From NCBI RefSeq assembly GCF_030867095.1, contig NC_081824.1:116568162-116632161 (forward strand): a stretch of 64,000 nucleotides of DNA, in the 5' to 3' direction. The notes under the pieces were generated by a model. It was given only the letters and a program-made list of their open reading frames with translations. It did no database searches and had not been told where the DNA came from. The DNA is from Alligator mississippiensis. Its lineage: Eukaryota > Chordata > Crocodylia > Alligatoridae. Position 1 is the first letter of the stretch. Each line of letters starts with the position of its first letter. A program made the position numbers and the translations under genes. Of this stretch, positions 1 to 12,107 are shown one piece after another.

Positions 1-943
1 TTGGGGGGCCAATTCCAGCTTGCCTGCTTGCATTTACCCTAGTTTTGACAGGATTCAGGATTTGTCTTACTGAGAATGATTGCCTATTAAATAGAAATGC
101 CTGACTAAGAATAAACAGCTATCTAGGATTATAGCAAATGTTTATTATGGATATAATTTTAAAGTGATATCCTGGATCTGATTTTCTCTTAATTATACTA
201 TAATATACCACATAAGTATATTATATAATTAGTGTAATATAAAATCAAGAGATTTACAGGCAATAAATTAAACAGGAAATCAGTAAGATTAAAATCAGGC
301 ATATTATGTTAGTTTAAAATTGTCACTATGTATTAATTTGATAACTTAATCATAGCCAAGTAGGTGAATGTGCCATATGAAAGCCCTGATTCTTTTTAGA
401 AATTTCTTTTAGAATTTTTTTTCAAGAGAATTCCTAAAATGGTTATTAGAATAAGCTTCATAACGGGGAAAAAACCAGAGGTATGAATATGTTTACATAC
501 AAATTACTTGTATTTGATTTATGCTTAAAAATGAGACCCTTGATATATATCAACACTCATGCTTTCACCTTACATACTTTCATTTGAACACAAATGTATT
601 ACAAATCCCACAAAAAGCACAATTTGTTTTGGAAAGTTCTCATTTTATTAGTTATTCTTGTAGCAACACTAGGAGCCTTGGTCATAGATCAAGTTGCCAC
701 TACTAGGTACTGTACAAACACCAAACAAAAAGATAATCCTTACCCCAAATCCTTTACTTATTTATGTGCAGTCTAAGCAAGTTCAACATTTCCTTTTCAT
801 TATTCCCTGTTTATCCAACCAGGATGAAGCGAAAATTGTATCACATGACCAGTAAAATAGCACAAATAGTGTATAGGCAAAAGGGACATTTGCAAACAAT
901 CATTAGAAGGAAATATTGTTTGTTTCAACTCTGGAAAATATTT
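1..943. other. AT-rich unassigned sequence
   Basis: No gene, transposon end or RNA gene recognised. Short ORFs here have no protein-like composition. Confidence 0.6.
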
Positions 944-946
944 ATT

Positions 947-1197
947 GGGTACATCTACATGTTATTTAATGCACTGTAGTTACTGCACATTAAATTTAGT
1001 ACTTGTATAATCAAATACTAAATGAATGCACAGTAATTGGCATTACAGCACAAGAGCGCTGGCACTCACCTTTTTTAGTAATGCTAAGTAGCCTAATAAT
1101 ACTGCCCAGTAGGGTATTAGTATTATTTGTGCTGTGACACACTACTGCACAATATTATTAGGCTACTGTGCAATTAGCATCTTATGTGGACATACTC
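947..1197. mobile_element. MITE-like element, TACTGCACAGTA family
   Basis: Terminal inverted repeats GGGTACATCTACATG at the left and its relative (reverse complement GAGTATGTCCACATAA) at the right, flanked by a 3-bp duplication ATT (944-946 and 1198-1200). Interior has inverted AATACTGCCCAGTA / TACTGCACAATATTA segments. GGG termini plus 3-bp TSD suggest a PIF/Harbinger-type nonautonomous element. Confidence 0.65.
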
Positions 1198-1540
1198 ATT
1201 GTGGACCAGTTTGGAGAGCATGCTTTTCCATTAGGGACCCCCTCTGTTTTTGAATTGTTCCACTGAAAACAACCAAAACTTTGAATGAACAAGTGCTTAC
1301 CAATGTATATGAGGACTTTGCAACCTGGCTCAAAATGAATAATAATTTTATTTCACAGAAACCCATAACAGTCGGTGAATCATGTGTGCACCAAATGTTG
1401 ATTTACAGTACATTTATTAGTTTTTTAGTTTTATTCATATTTTTGAGCAGCTCTTATTGCCTGTACTCTCATACAGCATGACACAATCCAAATAAGAGGA
1501 TAATGTGACTTTCTTACACTATTGGTAGAGTACAGTATTT

Positions 1541-1852
1541 GTGGGCACATCCACATATGCCCAGGGCTGCCCATTTGGTAATGCGCAGTCCCAGTGGCAC
1601 ACGGTTATTTTTAGATGCTATGTCATCATAGTGACAAACTACGGTGATGTAGCTCATAGCTATGGCGACATAGTGTCAGCATCACAGTTTGCCGATGCTA
1701 TATCACTGTAGTGACAAGCTATGTTCCTGTAGCTCGTCACTACAGCAATGTAGAATTGGTGGGCACAAACCATGATACCAACAGTGTGTTTCCATAGCAA
1801 TGAGCTACATAGCTTGTTGCTACGGTGACATAGCATCTCATGTAGACACACC
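1541..1852. mobile_element. MITE-like element with TAGCxxxTxGTGACA internal repeats
   Basis: Ends with GGGCACATCCACAT and the reverse complement of GGGTGTGTCTACAT. It is flanked by an exact 8-bp repeat CAGTATTT (1533-1540 and 1853-1860). The interior repeats 'gctac.gtgacatag' units in both orientations. The 8-bp duplication contrasts with the 3-bp TSDs of its relatives. Confidence 0.6.
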
Positions 1853-1860
1853 CAGTATTT

Positions 1861-2403
1861 CACACATTAAATACATCTTTATTGAGAATTCCATGGATAA
1901 TTTTCTAATCAAATGCCTCAGGATCTAATAATGTATTGTTCAACTATCTGGCATTTTCTGTCAGCATTTTGCACCGTGGCAAGTTACTATGAGATGCAAT
2001 GTTATAATAAATATGTATATGGAATTAGTTTAGAGCAAAGATGCAAGGTGGGAAGTGCTTTACTTATTATACTAATTCTCCATTTATTTTTTGTTGTAGA
2101 TCAATGAACTAGAATTTGGTTACTAAAATGCCTTATAGGGGCTCACTAATAATCCATAGACTACGGGTTAAAACCCATAGCCTTAGAAGGTGACTAAGTA
2201 GACAGATGGGATAAACAGTCCAACATGAACTTGCAGAGATATTGGGGAAAGATTATCTCTAAATATGGTTACTCTCCGATAAAAGAAAAAAAGAAAAAAA
2301 AGGAAAGATTCTTTAAAGTCTGCAAGTCAGCAGGTACCATAGTTCACGACTTAATCATATTATTTTCAACAAATTCAGCACCTTCCTTATATTAAGAGAA
2401 ACA
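1861..2403. other. Unassigned AT-rich sequence
   Basis: Nothing recognised apart from an A-rich tract near 2280-2305. Confidence 0.5.
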
Positions 2404-2659
2404 GGCTGTGTCTACCCAAGATGCTAGCTGCACAGTAGCCTAATAATACTGCACAGTAGCGTGTTACAGCGTGGACAATGCTAATATGCTACTGCACAGT
2501 ATTATTAGGCTGCTGAGCAGTAGGGTCACTAAAAAGGTGTTCACTGGTGCTACTGTGCAGTAGCTCTGGTTACTGTGCGTTTATTTAGTACTCATTTATA
2601 CAAGAACTAAATTAAATGCACAGTAACCACTGTGCATTAATGAACATGTAGACACATCC
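2404..2659. mobile_element. MITE-like element, TACTGCACAGTA family
   Basis: Starts GGCTGTGTCTAC and ends GTAGACACATCC, with a 3-bp TSD ACA on both sides (2401-2403, 2660-2662). The central inverted repeat is built on CCTAATAATACTGCACAGTA and its complement. Confidence 0.7.
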
Positions 2660-2662
2660 ACA

Positions 2663-3530
2663 GTGTATTGTTATATTTTTCTGAAAGGCTTTTCAGATCT
2701 CCATGGAGACTAATTGGCACATGAAGGTGGCATTTCATAAAACTGATGACTGTATTGTGATTTGATAGAAAATTGTGTATGAAATTGTATACATAAATGT
2801 ATTGGTCACATAATTCAGATCTTTGCTGTGAAATAGTAAATGGAGTATTACTTAATGCATTAATGTGAGACTGCATATAGTCTTGGCAAATCCATTGAAC
2901 TTAAAAAGGATTTATCACGGAGGAAAAGTCTTACAAACTTTAGCCAAAGTTTATAAATTTATATTTAAATGTGTAATTAAAATGTAATTCTATTAGCAGA
3001 ATGTCAGTTGTGCCTGAAGACTGCAAATGTCTTATATTGATAGTGTTTCTATTTGTTATACTGGATATATATACAGTCAAGAGTATGCTGTTTCACAAAT
3101 AGTATAGAACAAACACAATATTTATGCTAGTTCCATTTGCAAAAGGCATGTTCAAATATTTAACCGTAAAAATTCTACTTTTCCCCCCAAACCTTGGTAG
3201 GGCAAGCCATAGATGAAACAGACATGTACCACTACAATGATTCCATCAGCTTTACTAAATACACAGGAAAAGCTCTATTTTCCTTCGTGCATCTAAATGG
3301 TGGGTTTCTAACTGCATAAGCAGCATTTTTGTTGGCTAACACCTAACTTGAAGTGTGCTGGTTAGAATAATATGTGGGACAGTCAGTGAGATCCACAATC
3401 AAACCTCCTTGAGCCCTTGCTCAGAACTCATTCTTCTCATTTCTTGGGCAAGAGCATTAACCACCCCACCTTTCAGGGCTAAAACAGCAGTGTGGCCTCT
3501 TCCTCTGGAATATAGCACCCATTAGTCATG
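2663..3530. other. Unassigned sequence
   Basis: AT-rich with no recognisable gene or repeat family. Confidence 0.5.
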
Positions 3531-3533
3531 AGT

Positions 3534-4271
3534 GGGTACTTCTATATGAGATGTTTACTGTGGAATTGACTAATTAGCTCCACAGTAAAGTCTCAGTGGG
3601 TGTGTCTACATGAGATGCTAACTGTGCAGTAGTCTAATAAAATTGTGCAGTAACATGCCAGGCAAAACCTGTGCTAACATGCTACTACAAAGTATTATTC
3701 CGCTACTATGAAGCTAGCATCACTAAAAAGCCATACGTTGGTGCAGTAGCACCACTTACTGTGCATTGATTTAGTACTTGATTATACAAGTACTAAACTA
3801 CAGTGCATTAATGAATGTGTAGACGTAGCCAGAGTCTACACGTGCAGCTCTATTAGGCCGCAGTAAACTAATAAGTGCCACCCTAGGATAGTACTTGTCA
3901 GCACAAGTAGTATCCTACGGTGGTGTTATTTAGTGTGCCACAATGCACATATAGATGCTAGCGAGGCTGGCTGGGGCACCAAGGTACTTCCGTGTGGGGC
4001 CTGCCTTCCGGCTAGCCCCATACTGTAGAACCCTTGTGCCCGAACCAGCCCCTCTGCAGCATGTTGAGCTGAGTCGGAGGAGTCTCTGGCTGGCAGGCTA
4101 ACCCCCGGGGTCCCCTGCCGACCAGGGTTGCTCCAAACTGGCCCAAAGTGATGTAGTCCTGGGCACACACATAAGTGTGGCACCCGGGAACAATAAACTC
4201 CAGTGCGAACTGCACCAGAGTTTATTCAGTTGCATTAATTGTAGGCGTGCCAGCTGAGTATAGATGCACCC
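3534..4271. mobile_element. Composite of long MITE-like element with a second copy nested in it
   Basis: Outer ends are GGGTACTTCTATATG (3534) and the complement of GGGTGCATCTATACTC (4271). A second element, 3598-3830, begins GGGTGTGTCTACATG and ends AGACGTAGCC. The part from 3831 has a hairpin around TAGTACTTGT...CACAAGTAGT and a GC-rich interior ('GGCTGGCTGGGGCACC') that recurs at 59.5-60.0 kb. Exact boundaries are uncertain. Confidence 0.55.
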
Positions 4272-4274
4272 ACT

Positions 4275-5869
4275 AAGTATCAGTCTAAGCAGCTTGTAGC
4301 ATATGCCCTGTCTACATGCACATGCTTACATATCCACACTGCAGGGATATTCAGATGGTAACCTGTAAGTGGTAAAAACTCCTTTTATGTGACTGGAAAA
4401 CTGCCATAGAATTCTTCTCCACCTTCATGTGGCAACCTCTCTCCACGGGGATTTGTAAAACATGATAATAAGCTGTTTTTCTTAAAAACACAAATGCAAC
4501 AACCTATACTTCATTTGCATTATCCTTTGGAATAACATATTTAACTATTAACAATGAATAAATAAATACATAAATAAATACATACATTTTATATATATAG
4601 TTTTAAGTGTTCTGGGCCAAATCCTCAGTTGGTATATGTCAGTATTGTGACTTAGTCCTGGTAAAAATTTGGCCTTTGATCTAAAGTCAAAATTAGTTTA
4701 CAAAAAATACTGCATCCTCTTTCTCACTTATTGCCTGTTTAAAGCTGTTAATCTTGCTAACCTGGGTGCAAATCTTTTGCTCTTACTGATTTACTCTTTC
4801 CCTGTTGTTCTTTTTTTTGCTCTGTTATAAATATTAATTGGAAATAAGCATATCTCCAAAAGGAATGATGATGTATTTTCAAAATCTTTCAAAATTTACC
4901 GTTTCTGTCTCTTACTCCCTATTTGATATCTAGACTATCTAAAATAAAAGAGTATTCCTTCCTTCCTTCCTTCCATACCTTGAAGACAGGAGAATATAAG
5001 TGACTAATGTTCAGGAAAATAAAAATTGAGTTACAGCATTTTTCAGCCACAGCTATTACATGCTGTCAAAGTCCACTATATTTTCTAAAAACTCGATTTA
5101 TGCTTTGGCAAAGTTTGGCTCTGGATCCAAAATTTGCAGCTGGCCTGTATCTTTCTAAACGATTGTATCTATAAAACTGTACCAAAACCCTCCTGAGAAC
5201 TGAGAATGTACAGGTCCAAATCCAGACTCCTCTTTACTGTTATCATAACTCAGCAAACATGTCTCATATCTATGGAGTCATAATCACTTAAAATGAAGCG
5301 CACAGTTTTTCATGACCCTTTAAGACAAGATGTTCCCTTCTATAGAGCAGGTGGCATCTATGTATCATCTCCATTTCTCATTTCAGTGTAACTCAGCACA
5401 GACAGATATCAACCAAAATTGCATGTCATATCTCTCTTCGCTACAAATCTATACAAAAGCTATTTTTAGAATATATAGCTGAATCTAGATAGCATAGCTC
5501 TCAGCAGGGTGTCTACTGTGTATGATATATACAGTACGCCTGGGGAGAAGACAGCTGTGCAGCTGTCATCAGAGGTATGTATACATGTGAGTATGAGCTA
5601 ATGGGTTGTTTCACTAAGAACAGCAAAAACTGTAATGGACATGCAATATGCCTATTGATCTATCCAAGTATATTATGCTAGAAGCCTGTCTGGACTAGTT
5701 TTCTAACCCTTAGAAGGGCAATATAGATATCATATCAAATGCTTTTCTGTTACTTTCAGAAAACAGGCTATGAGGGCAGACTTATAAGGACAGAACCGAG
5801 AATATTTACAAGCACTGAAAGGGAGGCATTGCAGTTTAAGACGTTCTGGCCCAGTCCTTCCTGCAAACA
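4275..5869. other. Unassigned AT-rich sequence
   Basis: A short (CCTT)n run lies near 4956-4974 and (AAAT)n-like tracts near 4555-4590. No gene recognised. Confidence 0.5.
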
Positions 5870-5877
5870 TTTATGCA

Positions 5878-8020
5878 TAGGGACCTACTAAAATCACAAT
5901 TTTGCGTTTTTCATGGAAAATGTGAACTCAGGCACTTTCCACAGAAAATGGTAGGATATGCAATTTTGGCAGGCTTTCTGCAACCCCCCCCCCCCCAAAA
6001 AAAAAACAAAAACAAAAAAACAAACAAAAACAAACAAAAAAAACTTACCAGCAAGCAGAGAAAAGGGCAGGAAGCCCTGCAGTCTTGAAGCATGGAAGGG
6101 AAAAAGGGGGGTGAGAGGGGGCAAAGCGAGAGGCTGAGCCTGTGACGTGGGCTCAGTACAGATGCCATTCTGGGGCCAGTCAGGGAATCAACAGGGTTTT
6201 GGCGCCATCTTTTAAGCAGCCAGAGGCATGCAGCTGCAGCATACTGTAGCCTGAGGAGTACTAAGCAGGAATGAACAGTGAGAAGAAATCCTCCAAGACA
6301 GTCAATGCTGGACCATGGTTTCAACGTTGGACCATGTAAGATAGTATTCTGCAGGGATCTGGTATGTAGATGGAGGTGAACTGTTCTGTACCACTAGCAA
6401 CGTGTCTCTGGATTTGTCAAGGAAAACCAGTATAGATTGACACTTGGAGTCTGAGGTGCGTGTGAAGTGAAAAGTTGCTGCAGAGGCTGGAGGTCAGTTC
6501 AAGATATAAGCAACCATGTCCTTGCTCTTTAAAGGGACCATGGAAAACCAGAAAGCAGTTTGGCAAGGTGAGCAGTGGAATTTTCCCTTGTGGAGGCTTT
6601 CACAGTAGTGAACATCCTGCTGGAGAAACTTGATCACCCTAAGTTAACAGACTACCTGAACCAAATTGTGCAAAATGCTGGCAGTTTTCTGTGTGCAAAC
6701 AAGCTTCACCAAAACTATATTCCTGCATTGATTGCTTCACAAGCAATTGTACAGTCCACAAAGTCTCCATTGGCAGAGTATGAAACCTTCTCTGTTGTGG
6801 CTGATGAAACCACTGACCCTCAAGATAACTATGTGCTGCACATTTTATTTGTACCTGGGAACTGAACAGACTGGGACCTGCCTGTTTTTCAAAAAGAGCT
6901 GGTCCACCCCACATCTGTTAATTTTTCTACTGTGGCTCAGGCTGTAGTGAAGGCAATTGTCAGCTATGGCTTAGCAGTTAACAAGAACTTAGCATTTCTA
7001 TTCAACAATGCCATGTACATGTACAAGGCTTTCTCGGATGTGCTCCAAGGAACACTGCCCAGTGCAATTTACATCATCTGCAATGCAGATATTCTGTTTT
7101 AATAAGTGAAATCTGATGCATTCAGTTGCCTGATGTGGATAGCTTGGCATCCTCTGTCAAGAAAGCTTTCAAGCACTATTCAGGCTGTAAGCTCCAGTAC
7201 AGGGAGTCCCTCACCACCTGAAGTTACATGCAAGTGTGTCACTGCCGCCAGAGCCTATGCTCACAAACTGGAATTTGTGGTTCAAAATGATCCATTACCA
7301 TGCCAAGCATATGCAGTACTACCAACAGTTTGTGAGCATGGGTCTGGAAATCACACCTAGCACACAGTGCATGCTTAAGCTTTACAGTTTCCTGGAACAG
7401 GGAGATATTAAAGATGAAGTGATGTTTGTGATGGAAAATGCCACCCAGTTCATGGAGCTTCTAATATGGCTTGAAGGCTGGGAGGTTGTGATCCACCACA
7501 CATGCAACAAGATGATGGATTTGATAAATTAGGTCGAAGACATGCCACCACAAGAAATGTCAAGATATCAATGTGAAAACCAGTGGAGAAGGGACCTGTG
7601 CCAGGTAATAGCGGTGAAGCTGAACCAGTATTATAGGTACAACCCACTACTGCATTTCAGTTCAGACTACCACCTGCCTCCTTTTTCAGCGCTGTTAGTA
7701 TTTTGGAACCTAACCAGGTTTCTGTTCCGAGTTGTAACCCTCAGCTACTGAAATCAATCCCTGGATGGGGGAAAGAGCAGGACAAGGAACATGCTGCTTA
7801 CATGAACTTTCTTAAAAAGTCCCAGATGCCTGTGCCTGTGCTTTGGGACTCTGTTTGTGACTGTTTTCACATCTATACATGCTGGCAAAACACTGCCTCA
7901 TCATTCCAATGGACTCAGTGGACACTGAGCATGCAATCTCAGTGTACAGATAAGTGTTCACCTCACAGAGAAAAAGAATGTCAGCAGCAACTGCCAGTGG
8001 ATGCTGCATGACAGCTAGCA
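5878..8020 (+). pseudogene. Decayed autonomous hAT transposon with transposase remnant
   Basis: Left end begins TAGGGACCTACTAAAATCAC, similar to TAGGG-type hAT termini. It is followed by a poly-C/CAAA tract. From about 6,520 the plus strand reads in shifting frames as a transposase: VEAFTVVNILLEKLDHPKLT, then VVADETTDPQDNYVLHILFV at 6800-6860, then AQAVVKAIVSYGLAVNKNLA near 6935-7000. About 7,840-8,010 has a weak resemblance to a hAT C-terminal dimerisation segment (AKHCLIIPMDSVDTEHAISV across a frameshift). Several stops and frameshifts make it inactive. The right terminus was not found. The hAT superfamily is inferred from the ADETTD-type motif and end sequence. Confidence 0.65.
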
Positions 8021-8021
8021 T

Positions 8022-11000
8022 GAATTGCCTGTCTCAAGATTAGCATTGATTAAATTCCTTTATATAACATATCTGTTGTATAAAGTATAGTGATGGCATT
8101 AGCTACAACTCATGTTGTGTATAGCTTTGTTTTCATTAGACATTTCAGTTTGGAGTTTAATTCAATGCTGAGATTGCTTAATAATATGTTGGTTAATGGC
8201 TTCTGGGGAATTAATCAGGACAGTTAAGCTGTGATTTTGGAGGATCTGGCAATCTGCAGTGAAGGGAAGGACTTCTGAGGTCCCTAAACCAATCAGAGGC
8301 ATGGGGAGGCTGCCTGCATAAGCCTGTGAAAATGGGGCCAGCCCTGCAATCTGCCCACTAAATTGGCTGCTACCTTCTTGATTTGGGAATGTCCCTACTT
8401 ATGCACAGAAGTTGATGCACCCCGGAGCTTCCAAGGGTGCCAGAACACTCTCTCAGTGAAAAGCCATCCAAAACTACTCATAATGTGATGCGCTTATGAA
8501 ACCCTTCTATTCATGATCCATCATCCATCGGAAGCCAAAGAAAAGATTCAAGTTGAGTTTACTGGTTGCTGACTCAATCCTGTAACTTGAGCACTATCAA
8601 GCAATTAAACCTTTCTAAAAAAGGGACAACTGAAGGAGCCCATCGATATGTATTAATTTCTTCACCTATCCATTCCTGCTCCTGTGGTCTGGAGTTGTAT
8701 ATCCAACTCCAGATGATCTGGTGGAGAAAAGAAGCAGGTTAAAACTGTTTCAAAAGCAGTGAGGAAGTTTTTTTTTTTTGCCTTAAGGGGTACTGCTAAG
8801 GGACTGTATTGCTAGGGTGCAGTGAATAAGAAACTGCATCATTCTGTGGGGATGAAGTTACTGTCAAACATAAAATGGTCTGTCTGTTGCTTTTTCCAGC
8901 TCTTGGAAAGATCTGAAAAGTTGCTGGAGACAGTGGTGGGTGATGTTCCTAACAAGACGGCATCTGGGATGAGGAGAGAGCTGGTCTCTGTTGCAGTAAA
9001 TAATAAGTTAAGAAAATTGTACGTGACTGGAAGGGAAAACTTGTATGAGAAGGGTTTTGAATGTTTGCTACTTTATCCTTCACCTAAGAGCAGTTTTAAA
9101 AGATACATAATCCAGTTGTAGAAACATAATGTTCTCATTATTTCCTGACATACAAACGGTCAGATCTTTATATTACTGGATATTAACAACTATTCCAATT
9201 TCTTTCCCATCCAGAAATAAATTGGACCATATAATATATTGACCACAAGGTGTCACCATTGCTCTAATTAGTCTCATTGGTGCAAAAATACCTCAGTAGA
9301 AAACTCCAGTGAATGACTGGGGTGGAATTAAACCTCACTGACTGGATGGTGCTGAGGAGGGATAATAGAAAATATGGAAACTGTCAGCTGTAGGTAACTA
9401 TAGTTAGCTAATCATTAAAAAGTAGGAGTTGTTACTACCTGTCAGTTGCTTGGTGGTCAAAGGGATTGTCAGCTTCTACACAACAGGAATCCAACACAAA
9501 AAGGAATAGTCGGTATTCACCAACCAATACCAGCGATTGATATTAACAATCCTAACAAGGTGACATGGGCTGAATTAACACTGATATTTGAAATATCTAA
9601 AAATGTTCCTTGCTGGTCATAGGAGACACACACTGGTAATGAAGGGAAGTTCACAGTGATGCTCCTTGTAGTATAGCATTTTTATATATAAATAGAAATG
9701 TCAATCGCTCTCAAAGTAGAATTTTGCACAAGTGCTAACTTCAAAGGAGGGAAACCCTTGAATAAACAGCATTGCCTGTTCTGTTCAGTGCTCCGAGATC
9801 TTGTTTAAATAACAACATTCTGACAAACCTTAAGTGAACACACAACCTATATATTGATTGTGTTACCTTAGTGCAATACAACATATATTTAAATAATGCA
9901 CACAAAAATGCACACGAAAGACTCATTCCTGGCACCCAGACAGGCTCCCTGCCAAATGTCTAGTCCCTGCTCCAAAGCACAAAGGTGTTACAGCTTCTCC
10001 ATGGGTTGGCTGTAATTTTTAAGCGTAGCAAAGCACCATTTTCTTTGCCTAATCTCATTCTCAGAAATGGCTAAAATTTGGGGGGGGACTTTCAAAAACG
10101 ATTCAGCCTGAGGGAACTGGAAATACGGGGATGTCAGACAATCTTCATTGTAAACAGTGCTCTTAGCTCTGCCTGTAATGGCTATCACACCTATCATTAA
10201 AATGCTTTAGAGAGAACATTTTAAAACAATAATATGTCATTATTATGGAATGCAAAATTCACTTCTTGAAGTGATGTCTACATGGTAGAAAGATACAGAA
10301 TATAGACTGAAAATTCCTCTAATTTCTCCTCTGTGTACTCAGCAACGGATCATGTCCCCTGAATCCAGTCCATTGACATCAGAATATGCAGAATTACAGT
10401 ATCCCAATGAATAATGATAAAATGTTTAAGTATAGTTGATAGGGCCTATTGAGTCAGTTTTACTGCTGAAGAAATTAACACGGCGTCATTGACTTAAATG
10501 AGTGAATTAAACCATACTGAGTTCAAGATTCACTCAAGGTGATGACTATGTCAGATTCCCAATCCTTTGTTTTAAACTTTGTTGTCCTTTTTCTTTAAGA
10601 TAAACCTATTTCCCCCAGATCACCCAGCAAGGCTGGCATGACATTCTGGAAAACAAATCACTGAATACCTAAGACCCAGAGTTCCCCTTGCACAGCAATA
10701 AGCTATCTTCTGGGTGATTAAAGCAGAGACACATTGTTCAGTTTTCTTTTAATAAAATAAAAAATGGTTATTTCCATCACTAAATCTTCTATGCTAAATC
10801 TTGTAGCTCCATTTAAAAAGCTGCTATAATGGTAGAAAGAATGGTATGGCATTTAAAATTTGTTAAAAAAAAGTAACTCATTAAAAGTCTGTGATTTACT
10901 CAGTATGGGATGAAAAATCACTCTTGTCAAAAAGCATACGTGATATTTATGTCCCACATTTTCTTTGTTTCTACAATCTCCATTGCTTTTGGTGGAGAAC

Positions 11001-11314
11001 AAAGAAAAATTTTGTTTTGTCATGTTAGTGCTCCAGTCCATTGCTTGCCTATCTACTTGAATATTAGCATGTTACTAATTCATACTGATGTCTAGGCAAA
11101 GATAAAGTGCATCTCATTGTTCATTTAATAAGTGTAGTTTCACTTTAATTATGCACAAATTGGTGAGATATAATGTATTCATATTTTATTAATAGAACTC
11201 CTCATGACTTTTTTTGTGCAAACAGTAGCATGGGGAGATTTTGCCAGGTTATTTGTGTACAACTGAAAGAATTACATTAGAAACTCATTCCTTTTTTGCA
11301 ATGTGAGGTCAATG
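8022..11314. other. Unassigned intergenic sequence
   Basis: No gene recognised. 8,270-8,640 has a CCAAT motif (8,291) and a possible LTR-like composition, but no TG...CA ends could be paired. The 99-codon plus-strand ORF at 8,822-9,121 resembles nothing I know. Confidence 0.5.
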
Positions 11315-11322
11315 GACTAAGA

Positions 11323-11620
11323 TGGGTCAGCAACCCCTGGCACGTGTGCCGAGCATGGCACGCAAGGCCATTTTGCTCAGCACACCACCACCAGCCCGGG
11401 CTCTAAGCAGCTGCTGCCAGCCACAGAGCCAAGGCTGCTCCCAGCAGGTGGCTGGAAGGCTGCAAGCCCTGCCGCCAGCAGACTGGGCTCCATAGGCCGG
11501 CTACAGCCAGGAGGCTGCAAACAGATGCTCTGAGCTCCTGCATATTGGCACTCTGGAACCTTCCAAGGTAGACATTGTGTTTTTTTTGGCACTCCAGCCA
11601 AAAAACGTTGCCTATCCCTG
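11323..11620. mobile_element. Nonautonomous hAT element
   Basis: Ends TGGGTCAGCAACCCCTGGCA and CGTTGCCTATCCCTG form imperfect inverted repeats. Flanked by an exact 8-bp TSD GACTAAGA (11315-11322, 11621-11628). GC-rich interior. Confidence 0.85.
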
Positions 11621-11628
11621 GACTAAGA

Positions 11629-12107
11629 TATATAGCTGGGCCAGGTTTTCAACTTGTGTAAGTTATAATAGCTTCATTAGAAGACCTACTGCTTCATGTG
11701 GATGGATTTTACAGCTGAAATTTAAAAAGCTCTAACTTCAAATGCATAGTAAGTAACAGAGGATGAGATGCACTCTGTTAGCTCCTAAGTCTTGTTAATA
11801 AAAGAAATACAGAGGCAGCAGTTTTGCTCATATTTTTCTTTTGGAAGAGAACTGCAATAGACTTACTTGTCCAGGTTATTTTTTGTGTGAATTCTTGTTT
11901 TGAATTCTGAGCTGCTGGGCACCACCAGCTGGGAGATGAGGACATCAGTAAACACGGATGTGCTGCACCTCACTGGAACAGGCCATCCAATGCCACACAG
12001 AAGTGGAAAATGGGTTGTTGTCTCACTGAAAGGCAGAATGTCTTCTGACATTTCATCTCCTCTCATTTTGACACCACTCATTGATATTTACTGGAATGAG
12101 ATCAAGT
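11629..12107. other. Unassigned sequence
   Basis: No gene recognised. The 118-codon plus-strand ORF at 11,900-12,256 runs into the antisense of the neighbouring CR1 and is not a gene. Confidence 0.5.

Noticed and set aside
8270..8640. Possible second LTR (CCAAT motif and TATA-like ATAAG)
   Set aside because: No TG...CA pair with matching 5-6-bp flanks could be found, unlike the LTR at 62936-63658.
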